DNA from: Lingula anatina
Taxonomy: Eukaryota; Brachiopoda; Lingulata; Lingulida; Lingulidae
Direction of reading: 5' to 3'
NCBI RefSeq assembly: GCF_001039355.2
Contig: NW_019775712.1
Coordinates: forward strand, 6,688-70,687
Length of the DNA: 64,000 bases
Shown piece by piece: positions 55,797 through 64,000 of this stretch. The notes under the pieces are model-generated. The model worked only from the letters and a program-made list of their open reading frames with translations, did no database searches and was not told where the DNA came from. Numbering within the stretch: the stretch's first letter is position 1; each line of letters starts with the position of its first letter. Position numbers and translations under genes: made by a program.

Positions 55797-56235
55797 CTGT
55801 GGGAAGAGGAAACATTGAATTTCATTCCAATTATTCCATTAACTTCTTCAGAGACATCAAGTTAAACTGGGCACTGTGCAATTAGTGTGATCGCAGCAAT
55901 CAAGTCATTTTCTTGTGTTGCATAATTATATCATTCATGTTTACTAGTACTATGGACATATCAAATACATTTTTATTGATAGACTAATCTTAAAAATAAA
56001 GAAATCAAACAAAAACGTCCAAGCTTCCTGTTTATTACTCCTTCATCAGGGGCAATCAATTTATAAATTGATCTTTACATGTACTGTACAGAGACAATTA
56101 AAAATCCATTTGTTAAACTATATTAAATACTATGGACATGTATAAACGGTATACTAGTATCCGAGTCAAATATTTTGAGGCCTAAAGACTGATCTTTCTC
56201 AGTTTTGTCTTTTCACATATCTTCGGTCATCTAAT

Positions 56236-56271
<36 letters not shown>
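55797..56271. other. Upstream of LRRC46, no feature recognised
   Basis: Should contain the first LRRC46 exon and promoter. I found no minus-strand ATG with a donor in the required phase 1. The right end is a GA microsatellite (56242-56271) that runs into an N at 56272. Confidence 0.5.
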
Positions 56272-56272
56272 N

Positions 56273-56820
56273 TCAAAACGCAACTTGTCATCAAAACGCG
56301 ATTTGACGCCAGATGGCGCCCATTGTACGAAAATCTAGGCCAAGTCACATGATCCACAGTGATCAAAATGGCGGACGTTATTGAAGCAGCATTATCATAT
56401 TCCTCGCTCGAACTCGAGAATTATCTCTACGCGTACAATCTAATAATGATATTATATATATAATAATATCTGGAACTTGTGAAATGAGTACAACAATAAA
56501 GCAGTGCTTCACAAGTGTGTGTTTTTGTTTTTTTTTAATTTATAACATGTCCAAATTATTTAATAAATTATTTAATTATTTATTATTTCGAGAATTATCT
56601 CTACGCGTACAATCTAATAATGATATTATATATATAATAATATCTCGAACTCGAGATAATTCTCGAGTTCGAGCGAGGAATATGATAATGCTGTTTCAAT
56701 AACGTCCGCCATTTTGATCACTGTGGATCATGTGACTTGGCCTAGATTTTCGTACAATGGGCGCCATCTGGCGTCAAATCGCGTTTTGATGACAAGTTGC
56801 GTTTTGATGATGACTAGTTG
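56273..56820. repeat. Palindrome with about 150-bp arms around a duplicated AT-rich core
   Basis: The left arm (from TCAAAACGCAACTTGTCATC at 56273 to about 56427) recurs in reverse complement at about 56666-56816, with one clear difference (GAAGCAGC against GAAACAGC). Each arm contains GTCACATGATCC and AAAATGGCGGACG. A segment with CTCTACGCGTACAATC and TAATAATGATATTATATA occurs in direct orientation at 56426-56471 and 56597-56643. The left arm begins exactly after the N at 56272, so part of this geometry could be an assembly effect. Confidence 0.85.
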
Positions 56821-56960
56821 CGTTTTGATGATGACAAGTTGCGTTTTGATGATGACTAGTTGCGTTTTGATGACTAGTTGCGTTTTGATGATGACTAGTT
56901 GCGTTTTGATGACTAGTTGCGTTTTGATGACTAGTTGCGTTTTGACGACTACTAGTCGTA
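56775..56960. repeat. TTGCGTTTTGATGACTAG minisatellite
   Basis: About nine tandem units built on GTTGCGTTTTGATGA alternate between 18 bp and 21 bp (one or two GAT). The first units are part of the right palindrome arm. The array gives a Met/Thr/Ser/Cys/Val/Leu open frame on plus and a Gln/Asn/Ala/Thr/Ser one on minus, both artefacts of repetition. Confidence 0.92.
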
Positions 56961-57487
56961 TTTTGCCTTCTGATCTGATAACGATGACGACTAATCGTGT
57001 TTTGCATTTTTGTATAAACCGCCGCCCATACACAACCGAGTCGAGAAACTTCGGTGTCAATTTATATTTGAATCTTCTTGCGATTGGCAGTGGTCAAGGT
57101 CTTAAGTGTTGCTTTCAATGAAAATCACGCCTTTCCGATCCCTGTCTGGAAGCACGTTATTTGACCCTTATTGCTTGCTTTTAATAAATACTCCCCCTTG
57201 CCCTTTCCAGAAAATATAGGCCTTAACCATGTTAAGATATGGAAATATCTTAGCTTCGATGATTATTGTCACTTTTTTATGCCACAGACACTGTGAAGAC
57301 CACGTACCCAAAGTAGATTTCCATTTACCTTGCTGTCGCCAGTGAAAGGACCTTTTAATCGAGGTTTGTGTCCATGAAGACCACGTCCCCAAAGTTTGCT
57401 AAAATATTCCATAAATTTTTAAGATACTGGAACTAGATCTCTCTGGAAAAAATATGATATGGCGATATGACAGCGAAACTCTTTTAA

Positions 57488-57723
57488 AGCCTAGATCACA
57501 TTTGAAATGTGATGCTCGTACGGTGCACGCATACTGCCCGTAATACCCTTTTCGTACGGCGTCTGAGCGGAGGTAGACGGTGGCCGTGCGAAATCGCACG
57601 GACTCATACTGATTTAAGGCCATGTAATGTAGACATACTCGGCGTAGCTCGTAGCTCCTTACGATTTCAAAAAATCGTACGGACAATTTCATGGCACGGT
57701 GCCTGTGTAATTGAAATCCAGGC
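57488..57723. mobile_element. TTAA-site MITE A (AGCCTAGAT ends)
   Basis: A 236-bp element between TTAA copies at 57484-57487 and 57724-57727. Unit B of the duplication shows the empty site (CTCTTTTAAGCCAATTTTAA). It starts AGCCTAGATCACATTTG and ends AAATCCAGGC, and is rich in CGTACG and GCACGG motifs. TTAA target duplication is typical of piggyBac-type elements. It shares long stretches with 60435-60953. Confidence 0.85.
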
Positions 57724-57874
57724 TTAAGGTAATTTTAAATACCCCGATTCGTTAAAATCCAATTGATCAGCCATTTATTATTATTTCATTTACCTTGCTT
57801 TCGCCAATAAAAGTATGTATACCTTTTAATCGAGGTTTGTGTCCATGAAGACCACGTCCACAAACTTTGCTTAA

Positions 57875-58099
57875 GCCTCGGTCACAACCGCACGCACGAA
57901 TCTCAGGATCGTACGTCCGCTGCGATTTTTGGGTGTTGCGGAGGCCGTGGAGGTCGTAGAGGTAGAGGAAAGTACGTGCTTACGGGTGGTCTGCGAACTC
58001 GAAATTTCGTAAGAAGGACTTGCGTGGGAAGTGAGATTCTGCGCAAAATTTGACGCAAACAGCCAGTAAGAGCCCGTACGGCCGGTTGTGACCGAGGCT
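57875..58099. mobile_element. TTAA-site MITE B (GCCTCGGTCACAACCG ends)
   Basis: A 225-bp element with near-perfect inverted ends, GCCTCGGTCACAACCG and CGGTTGTGACCGAGGC. It is flanked by TTAA (57871-57874 and 58100-58103). The matching place in unit A reads GCTAAAATATT with no insertion. It resembles MITE A in size and CGTACG-rich content, but its end sequence differs. Confidence 0.88.
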
Positions 58100-58806
58100 T
58101 TAAATATTTCATAAACTTTTTGATATTAGATCTAGATCTCTATGAACAAATATAGCATTCCGATATGACTGCGAAACTCTTTTAAGCCAATTTTAAATAC
58201 CCTGATTCGCAAAAATCCAATTGGTCAGCCGATTTATTAATAAATGCATTTTGCAAGAAATTTCCTCTTTGCGGTTTCTGGGACTTGGCTAATAATCATG
58301 AAAATTAAAAAAATGTAACCAACGCCGTTACGGTTAAAATAATTATATATTGTCAGTTTGGCAAAGTTCCGATGTCTTCAATTAAGTTAGTCTTGAGTGG
58401 GATATCAAGCGTACAGCAGTTTTTGAAAAATAAAGGTTCAATTTTGAAGTACGCCTCTATTTTTGGCTCATGGTTTTTGTGGGCCCTGTAGAAGGGATTT
58501 ATGCGCTAGATTTTTTTTGTTCTGTCTTTTTGTTCTTTTATACAAAAATGCAAAGCCAATAATTGTATGACCTTGCACGCATATGATATACTGGATCTAA
58601 AACGCATGATCTTCTGTGTTTAATCATATTGTTGTAACTTTCCATGAGGATGTGCTCTTTGAACAGGGTTTGAACATGATTGCAGAAAATTAGTCAGAAG
58701 CAAGGTAATTTATTGCAAAGATTAATTTCACAAAATTAAGAAAACACTGTTGATTGATTCAAAGTTTCATTAACATTTGACGTTTTACAGTTTAAAGAGA
58801 ATTTAT

Positions 58807-61315
58807 TTACGCAGCAGTTGGTCGTGGCCGTTTTGGTCTATCACCAGTTGGCTTTGGTCGCTTCATACCTTCTGGCTTGTCACCAGTTGGCCTTGGTCCT
58901 TTTGGTGCCTTGCGTTCTTCTGGTCTATCACCAGTTGGCTTTGGTCTCTTCATCCCTTCTGGCTTGTCACCAGTTGGCCTTGGTCCTTTTGGTGCCTTGC
59001 GCTCTTCTGGACCATCTCCAGTTGGCTTTGGTCGCTTCATACCTTCTGGCTTGTCACCAGTTGGCTTTGGTCCTTTTGGTGCCTTGCGCTCTTCTGGCTT
59101 GTCACCAGTTGGTTTTGGTCCTTTTGGTGCCTTGCGCTCTTCTGGACCATCACCAGTCGGCATTGGTCGCTCCATCCCTTCTGGCTTGTCGCCAGTTGGC
59201 TTTGGTCGCTTCATCCCTTCTGGCTTGTCGCCAGTTGGCTTTGGTCCTTTTCCCATTCCTTTCCATGTCCTAAAAAGCAATAGTAAAAATTTTATATAGT
59301 GAAGACATATTTCCTGTGACCAATTTGCAGCATCCATCACAGTTGATGGTTTTGTGGTTGTTTACAGTCTTTCTACTTCTTTTTGTTAACTTTCCTGTGT
59401 AAAAAGCGCCGTTGTATATTTTTGAGGTAATGAAATATATAAAGAACCCTGCTTAAAACGTTTTTATGAAAATGTACGAATTACATGCGGCAGCTTCCGT
59501 GGCTTGGCCAAATAAAAATTGTATATCTGTAGCATTGCCGAGTTTGGAACTAGATAAAGTGATGTCAGTTAACAGAAATAGAAAATGGTCAAGTATACCA
59601 TATCTATGAAGTAAATCAGCAAATTTCTGCGCCAAAAAGTAGACTATAATACTTTAACTTTCTTCACATGACTGTGCATATCTTAGGACTGCTAATGGAT
59701 TTAATTCCAAATGGTGAAAATTGCCGTAATCTAAATTATTGACAATGGAAAAGCATTTCAGGTAAAAAAAGGTAATGTTTCTAGTTGACGCGCGTGTCAC
59801 ATGAATGCTTGCGCACCACATTTTTACGTTTTTTGGCCGGAGATGGTGCGTGGTCTTCGGCACCAAGTCAGGGTCGGAGACTGGTAAAAAAAACCTTATG
59901 TCGTTCGGATGCTTATTTTGAATTCATATAATAAAGGTAACTTTAAAAATCGCTTTAATGGAATACCATTTACGGACAATTCGTCTACACGTTATCTAGG
60001 CTTGTCACTTCTTTTTCAAAATGTTAACGTTAACCACGCAAAAGAGCACTACATAAAATTGAAAACTTTGGGTATATTCTCAATAAGGTACGCATCTGAG
60101 ATTCCTTATAAAGATTGCATTTTTCTCAAAACATGTTTCGAACATTTGTGATGTCGTTGTCATCCTTGATACTGTACTCTTTGTATGAAAGTCTTACTAT
60201 CAGGGCTCTTATTAGACTTGAGTCATGAATCACGCTCACCCTTAGCCAACGATCAAGTTTTATATCAATGATATTTCAAAAATCTATTTCAGTAGGTCTT
60301 ATACATAAACAAGGACAAAAAATAAAATAAAATAATAAATGCCTTCAATAGGATTTAAAGCTTATATATGATAATAATAAAATACAAGCTGAATTTTTTC
60401 ATACATGTACCGTAACCATAATGTTTGTCTGTGAAGCATAGATTACATTTGCCACTCGCGCGTACGATTTTTTTTGACATCGTAAGTAGTTACGGACTAC
60501 GGCGAGTATATACGTCTTCATTAATTACGTGCTGGTGCCATGTGATTTCTCCGACATGACCTCGATGTCACGTAAAGGAAAATAGGTTTTCGGTTAAAAA
60601 GTGGTCGAATGGAGCCTCTTCAGTCTCGGTACAGTTGCTGCAGGCCTTCCGCGCCGCTGCCTTTCAGATGCTTTCGTAGTACATTAGTTTTTTCACCCAA
60701 GTGATTACCGCAAGCCCAACAAAGAGTGCCCTTACGGGAAATGATTTTGGCCTACGGTCTTACGATTTAAAAATAAATTGTCAAAAGTGTTATCTTGACA
60801 AAATCGTATAGGCTACAGAAGCCGTGAATCCGTACGATTTTGCACGATTTCGCACGGCCACCGTCTGCCTCCGCACAAACGCCGCACAAAAAAGGAATTT
60901 ACGGGCAGTATACGAGCACCGTACGCACATCGCATGGCAAATGTAATCTAGGCTTAAATGGTTGTCAGTAACAAAACTAACTTTTCCCAAACAAGGATAT
61001 TTAAAAAGGCAATTTTCCTCGACGCAGTAACTTAAAAGTAACAAACAAGGTATTATTTTTTTCAAAATTAAAAGACAATTGTCATTAATAACGTAAACTA
61101 TAAAATTATGAGAATATACCACAAAGAGAGCTTTTCGACTTAATTTGTTCAAATGAAGTCGAACGCGTTCCATCTACCATCGCAAAAATACTGCCATTTC
61201 GGTTAAAACACAACGTAACGCTAAATAATGGTAAGTGATTTACTTACTTCCCGCGTGGAAAAGCCAAAGCAGCGCAAACCAGCGCTGTCAACACGACGAG
61301 AGTTGCGAGCTTCAT
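58807..61315 (-). CDS. Secreted Lys/Pro-rich repeat protein, function unknown
   Basis: Two exons (61248-61315 and 58807-59269) with a 1978-bp intron encode 176 aa. Residues 1-18 (MKLATLVVLTALVCAALA) form a clear signal peptide with an ALA cleavage site. The mature protein is a short linker (FPRGKTWKGMGKGPK) and then tandem repeats, each starting PTGD. There are ten PTGD units and a final PTAA. Units are of two kinds, PTGDKPEGMKRPK (13) and PTGDKPEERKAPKGPK (16), which alternate as a 29-residue super-repeat. It is strongly basic, has no Cys after the signal peptide and no aromatic residue in the repeats. I do not recognise the family. An extracellular matrix, adhesive, mucus or cuticle role is possible; a peptide precursor is less likely because KR is always followed by Pro. 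A TATA box precedes it. Confidence 0.88.
58822..59250 (-). repeat. In-frame 39/48-bp coding tandem repeat
   Basis: The second exon of the secreted protein is almost wholly a tandem array of 39-bp and 48-bp units, forming an 87-bp higher-order unit. Units differ mostly at third positions and by K/R and D/G swaps. It reads as open frames on the opposite strand too; those are artefacts of the array. Confidence 0.92.
60435..60953. mobile_element. TTAA-type MITE related to 57488-57723
   Basis: A 519-bp element in the intron of the secreted repeat protein. Ends are AGCATAGATTACATTTGCC and its complement GGCAAATGTAATCTAGGC, followed by TTAA at 60954-60957; the left TTAA is not preserved. The last 200 bp match MITE A in reverse complement, including GTACGATTTTGCACG, GGCCACCGTCTGCCTCCGC and ACGGGCAGTA blocks. 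No transposase frame is visible. Confidence 0.82.
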
Positions 61316-61372
61316 TTTCAGGTTTCGGAGACAATCTCTTCGAGTAAGTGATTTGTTCTGATTTTCCGAGAA

Positions 61373-61381
61373 CTTTTATAG
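61373..61381 (-). promoter_or_regulatory. TATA box of the secreted repeat protein gene
   Basis: On the minus strand the sequence reads CTATAAAAG, 58 bp before the ATG at 61315. This would set transcription start near 61345 and leave a 5' untranslated region of about 30 bases. A strong TATA box suits a highly expressed, tissue-specific secreted product. Confidence 0.75.
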
Positions 61382-63256
61382 ATAATAATTGATTGGCCAG
61401 CTGTAGGTCGTGGGATGGTCAGTTTTGAAAAGCATGCAAACAGGCATGCGTCTGAATCAACATTTTAAAGTAGAAACAATGGTCCTGTTTGACCTGCTGC
61501 GATTTGTTTGTGGAATTAAATTGAATGTTACCCTTTATGTAACCCACCACTTAGTGAGATCATAAATTTCATATTTTTCAAACCAAAGGAAAGACAGTTA
61601 CTGTAGTTAAAACTCAACTCAAGTTTCTTTCTTTCCTTTTTAAAAATAATTTACAACAAAAGAATTCAACCCTGGATCTCTGACTTAAAGCTTTAGCAGT
61701 AATATTATCATAACATTTCACGACAGAATTTTCGTTATATGTAAAAATATTTCACGAGAAGGCGGACACCCTGGAGGGTTAATTTCTTAGTTAGCAGCCT
61801 AACGGATGTTGACAAAATTTTCGTTATAGGTAAAAAAAAGGCTAACTTAAAATACATTAAAATTTGGTGGAGATCCATCAATAAATAAATTAATTTATAA
61901 TGAGAATTGAGCTGCGTTGGCGGAGATCTGTACTCTATTTAATTGTGCAGTACTCTCATGATGACATTAGTTGCCTATCTGGCATGATTCGCGGCGGTCC
62001 CTTTCAATTTCAATCACTGTTTGCAATCAAAAAGTTAACCAACTGGTTTCGTTTCATTTTGAATTTTGCACATATCCAAAAAGTAATCGGATAAAAGTGA
62101 GGCACACAAATTGCGGTGATAGTGCGACAAAACCATGTCACTGTGCCTATACTGAAGAATTGCTGTTGATGTGTCCTTGGGTCCGCTTTTTTTTTTTTTT
62201 TTTTTTTTTTTGGGGGGGGGTCGCCCTCGTTTAAGTTATCCATTAAAAATTAAAATCAATTATCCAATTATCCTACCAGTTACGTGAATAGCAGTAGTGA
62301 AGAAACAGACTGTATAGTGCAAATATCAACTTCACTTTAATATGCTTTGAATGCCGGCCTGCATGCGTGACTGGCGGTGAGATCAAGCTGGGCAACCATG
62401 GAAAGATTTACCGATTACTGAGAATCGTGTCTAGGGGGCGAGTTACGTGTTTGAGATTGAATACAATTTTCCTGCATAAATAAAAGGACATGCTTGAAAG
62501 TGTTTACATTATTTGTTCATATATGGAGTCTGTTCAAACAAATCTTAGTGAAACAAACAAGAACGGATTTGTGGTGTTGCGCAATAAGTGAAGCGGGGAA
62601 GTTCGTTTTTCGTAACACGCCCGACTTCGTTAAGTTCAAAAGAACAACTTCAGTTTTGCTTCATATTCATGTACCATAAAACCACTAAAAACACGTTGAA
62701 GAAACGTTTTTTTTTTAATTTTTATTTTTGCATGTGTTATATAAGGTAATATAAATAGTGCATGTCTCATCAACTGCTAAGAAAACAGACTATCCACTGT
62801 AGTACGAGACAAGGTCAATGCAAAACGATGTATATGTAAGTAAATAGCAATAATCATTTGTTATAAATATCATTATATATAATATCAGTATAAATAGTAC
62901 AAACATTGCTCATTATACATGGTGACATTTTCAAAATATTCTTTTTTAAGTCACAAAATTGAAATAAAGTGCGTCTGTGAGAGTTCTCGTTGAAAAAGCA
63001 TTGCAAATATCGAAGTTATTGCGAGTGTATGATTTTAACATTGGTTCTGCATCTCCGGAGTCTAAATATCACATCCGGAGTAATGTTCAGCTGATCCTGC
63101 AAACTCAGGAAGCGGAGTTTTGGGAGAAGTTTTTTGTTAAACAGCTGTTTTACCAACTTTTCTGTCAGTCTCCCACATACTTTGTCGTTGCCGCTTATCT
63201 AAAAATAAATCGATACAAATTGCAATAAGATTAATTTTTCCTTGAAGAATTTCATC
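61382..63256. other. Intergenic region, no gene recognised
   Basis: Upstream of the secreted protein gene and downstream of the LRR gene at 63.3 kb. It contains a long T run followed by G (about 62188-62220) and AT-rich sequence. The longest open frames (63 to 87 codons) have no motif. Confidence 0.55.
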
Positions 63257-63603
63257 TTATAAAATCAGTCTTAAATTTGTCATCTTTAAAACTAATTTAA
63301 AATACAATTCTCTATTAGCAGCAAAATTAATAGAGCCTGACTCCTTAAACTGATCCATTGCTTTCAGAAAAAAGTGAGTTACTATGAAATACCAACTTTG
63401 AAGGTTATATTCCTGATCTAATTTCTCGTAAATTTTTAAAACAGATATCACCTCAAAGCACTCCAAATTTGAGCACATTTTGAACAGCCTCTGAAGGGGT
63501 TCATCACTGATGCTGGTGAACGATTCCAATTTTAGCTTCCTCAGTTTAGGACACCGGTCAGTTAGGCATTTTATTGCCCGGTCACTTACTCTGGCCCCTG
63601 ACC
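63257..63603 (-). CDS. C-terminal exon of an LRR protein (FBXL/AMN1 type), partial
   Basis: After an acceptor (TTCATTTAAG) the frame reads SGARVSDRAIKCLTDRCPKL, then LRKLKLESFTSISDEPLQRL, then CSNLECFEV. These are two to three cysteine-containing leucine-rich repeats of the pattern seen in F-box/LRR proteins (CPKLRKL, CSNLE). The frame stays open to a TAA at 63257, but after ECFE a GTGATA donor is possible and the rest (VISVLKIYEKL onward) shows no LRR pattern, so the true 3' boundary may be near 63451. The rest of the gene lies beyond 64000. Confidence 0.55.
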
Positions 63604-64000
63604 CTTAAATGAAGATAGCAAGTAAATATAAAATAAAGTTCAGCATTTTTACTTGTCTTTGATAAATGAAATCAAAATTACTTGTTCAGAGTTACCATTT
63701 CCTCAGTGTCATCTACAAAATACTAGCCTTTTCCGGTATCAGGACAATTTCCCCCCGGACAATTCCCCCCAGACGATCCCCCCCCCCCCAAAGAATATAT
63801 ATTTATATACAAAATATAAAGTAAAGAGTACAAAGTTCAAATCTTTTCATCCATTTTATGAATATTTCTCAGTTTGATGATGCAACTCGAGGATAGATAA
63901 TATTCATTAAATTATTTTCATATAGTACAAGTACAGAAAATTTTAGTGATATAAGTACACAACATTTTGTTTAAAATCTGATCAAAGTACATCTCTAGTT
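63604..64000. other. Presumed intron of the LRR gene, no exon seen
   Basis: AT-rich sequence with a C run at 63779-63789 and a short repeat (GACAATTTCCCCCC / GACAATTCCCCCCA). No LRR-coding frame was seen before the window ends. Confidence 0.5.

Larger units (their letters stand above)
57331..58235. repeat. Two-unit tandem duplication, each unit interrupted by a MITE
   Basis: Unit A (57331-57785) and unit B (57786-58235) share CATTTACCTTGCT, TTTTAATCGAGGTTTGTGTC, CATGAAGACCACGTCC, GCGAAACTCTTTTAA and a TTTTAAATACCC block. Unit A carries a MITE at 57488-57723 and unit B carries a different one at 57875-58099. Without insertions each unit is about 220 bp. A partial earlier unit (GAAGACCACGTACCCAAAG) lies just before 57331. 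Confidence 0.85.

Noticed and set aside
56775-56960. CRISPR-like array
   Set aside because: Units are directly adjacent with no unique spacers, and the window is eukaryotic.
56714-57121. Repetitive open frames (SCVLMMT on plus, QNATSH and KTQLVI on minus)
   Set aside because: They come from the 18/21-bp minisatellite, whose units are multiples of three, so all frames stay open. No start context or splice sites.
58777-59299. Three long plus-strand open frames rich in Trp/Ser, Val/Leu or Gly/Pro over the repeat exon
   Set aside because: They are antisense or shifted readings of the tandem array encoding the secreted PTGD protein, which alone has a signal-peptide exon, splice sites and a TATA box.

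Overview
This is a metazoan nuclear genomic window. It is AT-rich and intron-rich, with GT-AG introns, many microsatellites and small non-autonomous DNA transposons. Gene content and exon structure fit a marine invertebrate bilaterian, possibly a mollusc or another lophotrochozoan; that assignment is an inference with no diagnostic marker. There are three stretches or single positions of N (16331, 41270-41359, 56272). No tRNA, rRNA, CRISPR array or prokaryotic feature was recognised.

Layout: 1-6324 is mostly non-coding, with a possible untranslated exon near 5.1 kb. 6339-25041 (+) is a 24-exon anoctamin (TMEM16) gene whose exons join in one open frame of 1070 codons. It carries two equal-length alternative exons, plus a shorter third candidate, for the second half of TM10. 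26960-36946 (-) is a complete 19-exon PLK4 kinase gene (1248 aa) that converges on the anoctamin. 37539-51695 (+) is an 18-exon Hsp110-family gene (HSPA4/HSPH1 type, 853 aa), transcribed divergently from PLK4. Their shared 592-bp promoter holds a perfect four-unit heat-shock element. 53272-55796 (-) is LRRC46, lacking only its first few codons. 58807-61315 (-) is a two-exon gene with a TATA box for a secreted, highly repetitive Lys/Pro-rich protein that I cannot assign. 63257-63603 (-) is the end of an LRR gene that runs off the window.

Points most worth a second look: (1) the alternative TM10 exons of the anoctamin, together with its altered calcium-site residues; (2) the heat-shock element between PLK4 and HSPA4; (3) a 1.55-kb duplication carrying HSPA4 exon 2, which looks like two haplotypes laid end to end around the N gap and gives a clean empty site for a PIF/Harbinger-like MITE; (4) the unassigned PTGD-repeat secreted protein; (5) two MITEs sitting in TTAA sites, each in a different unit of one tandem duplication; (6) a palindrome and minisatellite cluster at 56.3-57.0 kb.

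Exon boundaries were placed by hand from splice consensus, reading frame and family knowledge. Frame closure across every exon of four genes supports them.
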